Assembly: GCF_038004425.1 (NCBI RefSeq)
Contig: NZ_JBBORC010000001.1
Location: 1,341,001 to 1,405,000 of the forward strand
Reading direction: 5' to 3'
From: Solibacillus sp. FSL W7-1464
GTDB taxonomy: Bacteria > Bacillota > Bacilli > Bacillales_A > Planococcaceae
DNA: 64,000 bases
Under the pieces are notes generated by a model, which was not told the DNA's origin, did not search any database, and was given only the letters and a program-made list of their open reading frames with translations. Positions within the stretch are counted from its first letter, which is position 1, and each line of letters opens with the position of its first letter. Shown piece after piece: positions 61,701 to 64,000 of this stretch. The position numbers and the translations under genes are program-made.

Positions 61701-62382
61701 GACAACTCAGACAGCCATGCTTGAAAGTGAAACAAAGCAAGAACTGGACGAATTGTTATACTATGTGCTGCAACGTGTGTACTACCGCTATCCGGACTTC
61801 TACCGTGAAAGCTATAATCCGTCCACGTTCGCGCAAATGCCTGCACAGCAAGCATTGCAAACAGCATTAAAAGAAGTGCTTCAGGCGTTAAGCTTTGACT
61901 TCGCTCAGGAATTGCGTGTAACGAATTTCCGCTTAGCGCAATTTGTTGAGAAGAAGATGAAGGAACTGTTTAAAGAAGAATCGCGTGAATTAAAAGAACT
62001 GAATCCAAGCTTCGCATTTTTAAGCTATGAATCGAAAGAGCCGGAAATTTTGGACTTTGCTGGACCATTTGCAGATTCAACACCATATGAAGGGGTAAAA
62101 TCACACTTTAAAAATGTGAAAGCTTTCTTTGAAAAGAATGAAAAAGAACAATTGCGTGATGCGCTCGAGCAATTAACAAAGCCAAATGCACAAAACTATC
62201 TGGAAGCAGAAAAAGCCAAAGTGATGGATTGGGCAGCAAGCTATATTGCCATTGAGGCAGAAGGATTACGCCAGCATATGCTTGAACAGGCAGTCGAGCA
62301 GATTGAAACAGAACGTTTATTACTTCAAGAAGAAAGTCGCTTAGCTGTTTGGAAAGATATTTACGCGCAGCTTCAAGCGTAA
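58771..62382 (+). CDS. dynA: Two-headed bacterial dynamin DynA
   Basis: 1203-residue membrane-remodelling GTPase made of two fused dynamin units, as in B. subtilis DynA (YpbR, about 1190). Unit 1 P-loop GHFSAGKSS (52-60), switch region TSANIVK, VMDTPGVDSTDD, VNQIDK. Unit 2 P-loop GAFSAGKSS near residue 634, VLPVSPNPTTAAI, LVDTPGADSINARH, NAIDLA. Long helical stalk segments follow each head, without membrane helices. DynA fuses membranes in trans and protects against envelope stress and phage. ATG 58771 after AAAGGGGTAGTAAT. The rhodanese gene follows after 14 bases. Confidence 0.93.
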   Translation: MTMFDEKIQGLLQQSALQYIIYKENEDTERIEKLHLFARKLLQKEFVIGFAGHFSAGKSSMINALSGENILATSPIPTSANIVKVHKSDEDFAILYLHNEKPVKFEAGYDIKQVKELSKNGELVSQIEIGHSTSSLPEGVTVMDTPGVDSTDDAHAMSTESALHIADMVFYTMDYNHVQSELNFQFTKQLMKYNPNVYLIVNQIDKHREAELSFEDFKQSVHNSFAAWGVYPKNIFFTSLREKELPDNDFDQVKKIVMDSMNDWQEQLISTAENTLTKLQHEHEAYLEEEKQDRFTTYAEIVTEDDWQHRDDILEQYEKLTRQTELFSFDVFDKQFDKKRKDLLANAAIMPADVRDKLRAYLESQQEDFKVGGLFTAKKKTAEEKSRRQEEAYASFNHVVQSQITGHMKALMKQALKDVGALNDERAASIDNKEFSFPFSIIEDQVQKSAVITGDAVLNFANRVSEATKRYFVQTTDAWKLEQKDTLEQVAREAAAPVKLKINAMSEKVHALQHILQIEKFQAFSNTLMKQVSNEIRAESKIYLENWKREHEQALKDIRPFDESMLQLKDQETEIAAEQTQEKVGSGLNVDKVTEKALKTAHIIKDVQGFKEVSSFLTKKVERLQKRDFTIALFGAFSAGKSSFSNALMGERVLPVSPNPTTAAINKIRPVTPEHPHETADVHLKDEAQLLEDIQGSYAAIGLQVSSLKEAYDRAEEGLAVPLTDERLNVHKSFIRAYSEGYETFVTKLGTTLRVNRHDFEKYVAQENRSCFVDNIDFYFDSPLTRMGVTLVDTPGADSINARHTGVAFDYIRNADAILFITYYNHAFAKADREFLIQLGRVKDAFELDKMFFIVNAIDLASTMEEEEEVKGYVRSELQRFGIRFPRLYGVSSLLALKEKQDQLEHQSGIAPFEEAFHHFLNDELMGIAVQALQEEVDKTEARLNDLIIQTEENLKRKDERLEELAHLEKHVRSKFQTTQTAMLESETKQELDELLYYVLQRVYYRYPDFYRESYNPSTFAQMPAQQALQTALKEVLQALSFDFAQELRVTNFRLAQFVEKKMKELFKEESRELKELNPSFAFLSYESKEPEILDFAGPFADSTPYEGVKSHFKNVKAFFEKNEKEQLRDALEQLTKPNAQNYLEAEKAKVMDWAASYIAIEAEGLRQHMLEQAVEQIETERLLLQEESRLAVWKDIYAQLQA

Positions 62383-62396
62383 GGAGGATCTTTTTA

Positions 62397-63194
62397 ATGA
62401 CGAATATTTTTGTGACCGCAAATCGAATGGAAAGAACAGGTCGTTTAATCGATACTAGATTTGATATGATCAATTTAGAGTCAGGCAGAAAGATGTATGA
62501 AGAGAGCCATATTGAAGGCGCGGTATACTGGGATTTAAATACCGATTTGTCGGATTTAACAAAAGAAGAGGGTAGACATCCGCTTCCTGAGAAGGCGCAG
62601 CTTCAGGCTTTGTTTGAAAAGTATGGTTTGAATTACAATGATGCCATCTATATTTATGATCAGGGCGCTGCAGCTTTTGCAACACGTGCCTGGTGGATAC
62701 TGCACTATGCAGGCTTTAAGCATGCCTATGTCGTAAATGGCGGTTTTGAAGCATTGAAGGAAGCGGGATTCCCTGTGACGAAAGAAGTACCTGAATATAA
62801 GGAAAGTAAGCTTGATCTACATTGGAATGATGATATTTTAATAAAACGTCAGGATATTATGCATATTATCGAAGGTAAGCGAAAAGCGACATTAATTGAT
62901 GCCCGTGCACCGGAGCGTTACCATGGTGAGAAGGAGCCGTTCGATAAAGTGGCAGGACATATTCCAACAGCCAAAAACTATGATTGGGAACAGTTGCGAA
63001 ATGGCTCAGAACTGGTGATTACATCTTCTCTTCTCGAGCAAGTTCCAAAGGGGGAGGAAGTAGTAGTCTACTGCGGTTCTGGTGTAACTGCTACCCCTGT
63101 ATATACTGTTTTAAAAGAAGCGGGCTATGAAAATATAAAAATCTATATGGCGGGTTATAGTGATTGGGTAAAACATCATTCTGTCGAAAAATAG
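62397..63194 (+). CDS. Tandem-rhodanese sulfurtransferase (thiosulfate/3-mercaptopyruvate type)
   Basis: 265 residues with two rhodanese domains. The first is inactive (YIYDQGAAAFATRAWW, Asp in place of Cys); the second carries active C226 in YCGSGVTATPV, the CGSGVT loop typical of 3-mercaptopyruvate sulfurtransferases, with thiosulfate activity also possible. ATG 62397 follows AAGGAGGATCTTTTTA, 14 bases behind dynA, so the two are probably one transcript. Terminator follows. May supply sulfane sulfur for persulfide metabolism. Confidence 0.92.
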   Translation: MTNIFVTANRMERTGRLIDTRFDMINLESGRKMYEESHIEGAVYWDLNTDLSDLTKEEGRHPLPEKAQLQALFEKYGLNYNDAIYIYDQGAAAFATRAWWILHYAGFKHAYVVNGGFEALKEAGFPVTKEVPEYKESKLDLHWNDDILIKRQDIMHIIEGKRKATLIDARAPERYHGEKEPFDKVAGHIPTAKNYDWEQLRNGSELVITSSLLEQVPKGEEVVVYCGSGVTATPVYTVLKEAGYENIKIYMAGYSDWVKHHSVEK

Positions 63195-63212
63195 GTTGGA
63201 ACTGCTGAACAG

Positions 63213-63248
63213 GCCGTTATGTAAATTAATTTTGCATAACGGCTTTTT
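63213..63248 (+). terminator. Intrinsic terminator of dynA-sulfurtransferase
   Basis: Perfect nine-base stem GCCGTTATG / CATAACGGC, 13-base loop, five T. Confidence 0.9.
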
Positions 63249-63342
63249 GTCATACAGAAACTTAGCAAGTGTATGGACCTGATTTCCAATATTTATAATT
63301 AAGTGGTATTGTAGAAAAATAACGGTCAAAGGAGTGAGAAAC

Positions 63343-64000
63343 TTGTTATTTAAGAAAAAAACAGAACTGAGCGAAAAAAACGGAGTGAAAATGATCAATG
63401 GATCTGTCCAATTTCAAGCTGTTCACTTAAATGTTCATTGCTTTGAAGTGGACGGTATACTAATTGATACAGGTTCTGCCTCGCTTCTTAAGCAGTTCAA
63501 GCCTTTTTTTGAACAGATGGACGTTGATCAGATTATGTTGACCCATTATCATGAAGATCACTCCGGAGGCGCTCATTTTTTGCAGAAAACGTATAACTTG
63601 CCGATATTTATGCATCCGCACAACTTGGAAGAATGCAGTAGGAAGGCAAGTTATCCTTTATATCGCAAGCTGTTCTGGGGGGCAAGACTGCCTTTTCTTG
63701 CACAGCCTGTCGGAAATTCTTTTTCATCAAGAACAGCTAATTGGACAGTAATTGAAACACCTGGACATACTGAAGACCATGTAGCCTATTTGAATGAAGC
63801 GACAGGCCAACTCTTTACAGGAGATCTGTATGTAACACCGAAAACAAAGGTTGTCCTGCGTGAAGAAAGTATCCCTCACATTATCGGATCGCTGGAGAAA
63901 GTGTTAACATATGACTTCCTTGAAATATATTGTAATCATGCGGGATATATAGAAAATGGAAGAGATGCTTTAATGCGTAAACTAAATTACTTAAAAGAGC
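63343..64000 (+). CDS. Metallo-beta-lactamase-fold hydrolase, 3'-truncated by the window edge
   Basis: 219 codons visible. MBL metal motif THYHEDHSGG (HxHxDH), opening strand IDTGSAS, then TPGHTEDHVAY with the third metal histidine, and LFTGDLYV with the bridging Asp. The layout is that of small-molecule or glyoxalase II-like hydrolases; no rhodanese domain is seen yet. TTG 63343 lies behind AAAGGAGTGAGAAAC. The substrate cannot be told. A -10-like TATAAT is at about 63293. Confidence 0.88.
   Translation, partial: MLFKKKTELSEKNGVKMINGSVQFQAVHLNVHCFEVDGILIDTGSASLLKQFKPFFEQMDVDQIMLTHYHEDHSGGAHFLQKTYNLPIFMHPHNLEECSRKASYPLYRKLFWGARLPFLAQPVGNSFSSRTANWTVIETPGHTEDHVAYLNEATGQLFTGDLYVTPKTKVVLREESIPHIIGSLEKVLTYDFLEIYCNHAGYIENGRDALMRKLNYLKE

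Overview
The window is a low-GC Gram-positive chromosome segment. From bases 4000 to 45000 it follows the gene order Bacillus subtilis shows from ypiA to rlmL/ypvA: ypiA-ypiB-ypiF, qcrABC, ypjA, ypjC, dapB-mgsA-bshA-cca-birA, panBCD, dinG-ypmB-aspB-asnS-dnaD-nth-ypoC, ponA-recU facing the other way, mrfAB, gpsB-rnpB-rlmL. A type B RNase P RNA, bacillithiol synthesis and a sporulation penicillin-binding protein place it among spore-forming Bacillales. The differences from B. subtilis (bshB1, the mazG-like ypjD and ypmA absent; a YugP-type metallopeptidase before ypjC) suggest a Planococcaceae/Caryophanaceae member such as Solibacillus or Lysinibacillus. That placement is inference from memory; no search was run. 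No tRNA, CRISPR array or complete insertion sequence was seen.

Layout. 1-3.9 kb: end of a cell-wall sugar recycling operon (murQ, anmK, two oligopeptide-type ABC ATPases). 3.9-10.1 kb: ypiABF, the menaquinol:cytochrome c reductase qcrABC, ypjA and a membrane metallopeptidase. 10.3-18.4 kb: YitT protein (minus), then the metabolic operon dapB to birA and a separately led panBCD operon with an attenuator-like leader. 18.4-22.9 kb: a block absent from the B. subtilis order: LysM-3D protein, a dihydrolipoamide dehydrogenase, a small unknown protein, a CPA2 antiporter with a structured leader, a probable four-hairpin small RNA, and a degenerate 20-21-nt repeat array. 22.9-30.8 kb: dinG to ypoC. 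30.9-34.2 kb: recU-ponA on the minus strand. 34.4-44.7 kb: small proteins, the mrfAB repair pair, gpsB, rnpB, a PAS-GGDEF-EAL protein, rlmL and a second DinG-family helicase.

44.8-64 kb is accessory in character: a stand-alone CheX-like phosphatase; a Fur-box promoter driving a 26-residue membrane microprotein; LD-carboxypeptidase; glutaminase with an odd translation leader; an ARE-type ABC-F protein behind a transcription attenuator; a DUF2087 regulator with DUF6176; a TsuA-TusA sulfur uptake pair; a second, very regular 21-nt repeat array; two LysR regulators; a SpoVD-type PBP with a sigma-E-like promoter, away from its usual dcw cluster; a beheaded ZinT remnant; DUF2332; two-headed dynamin DynA; a tandem rhodanese; and the start of a metallo-beta-lactamase-fold hydrolase.

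Themes: peptidoglycan recycling and synthesis (murQ, anmK, LdcA, ponA, recU, gpsB, spoVD, 3D protein), DNA repair (dinG, nth, recU, mrfAB, ypvA), cofactor and thiol metabolism (panBCD, birA, bshA, TsuA/TusA, rhodanese), and an unusual number of probable RNA-level controls in leaders (panB, CPA2 antiporter, glsA, ABC-F).
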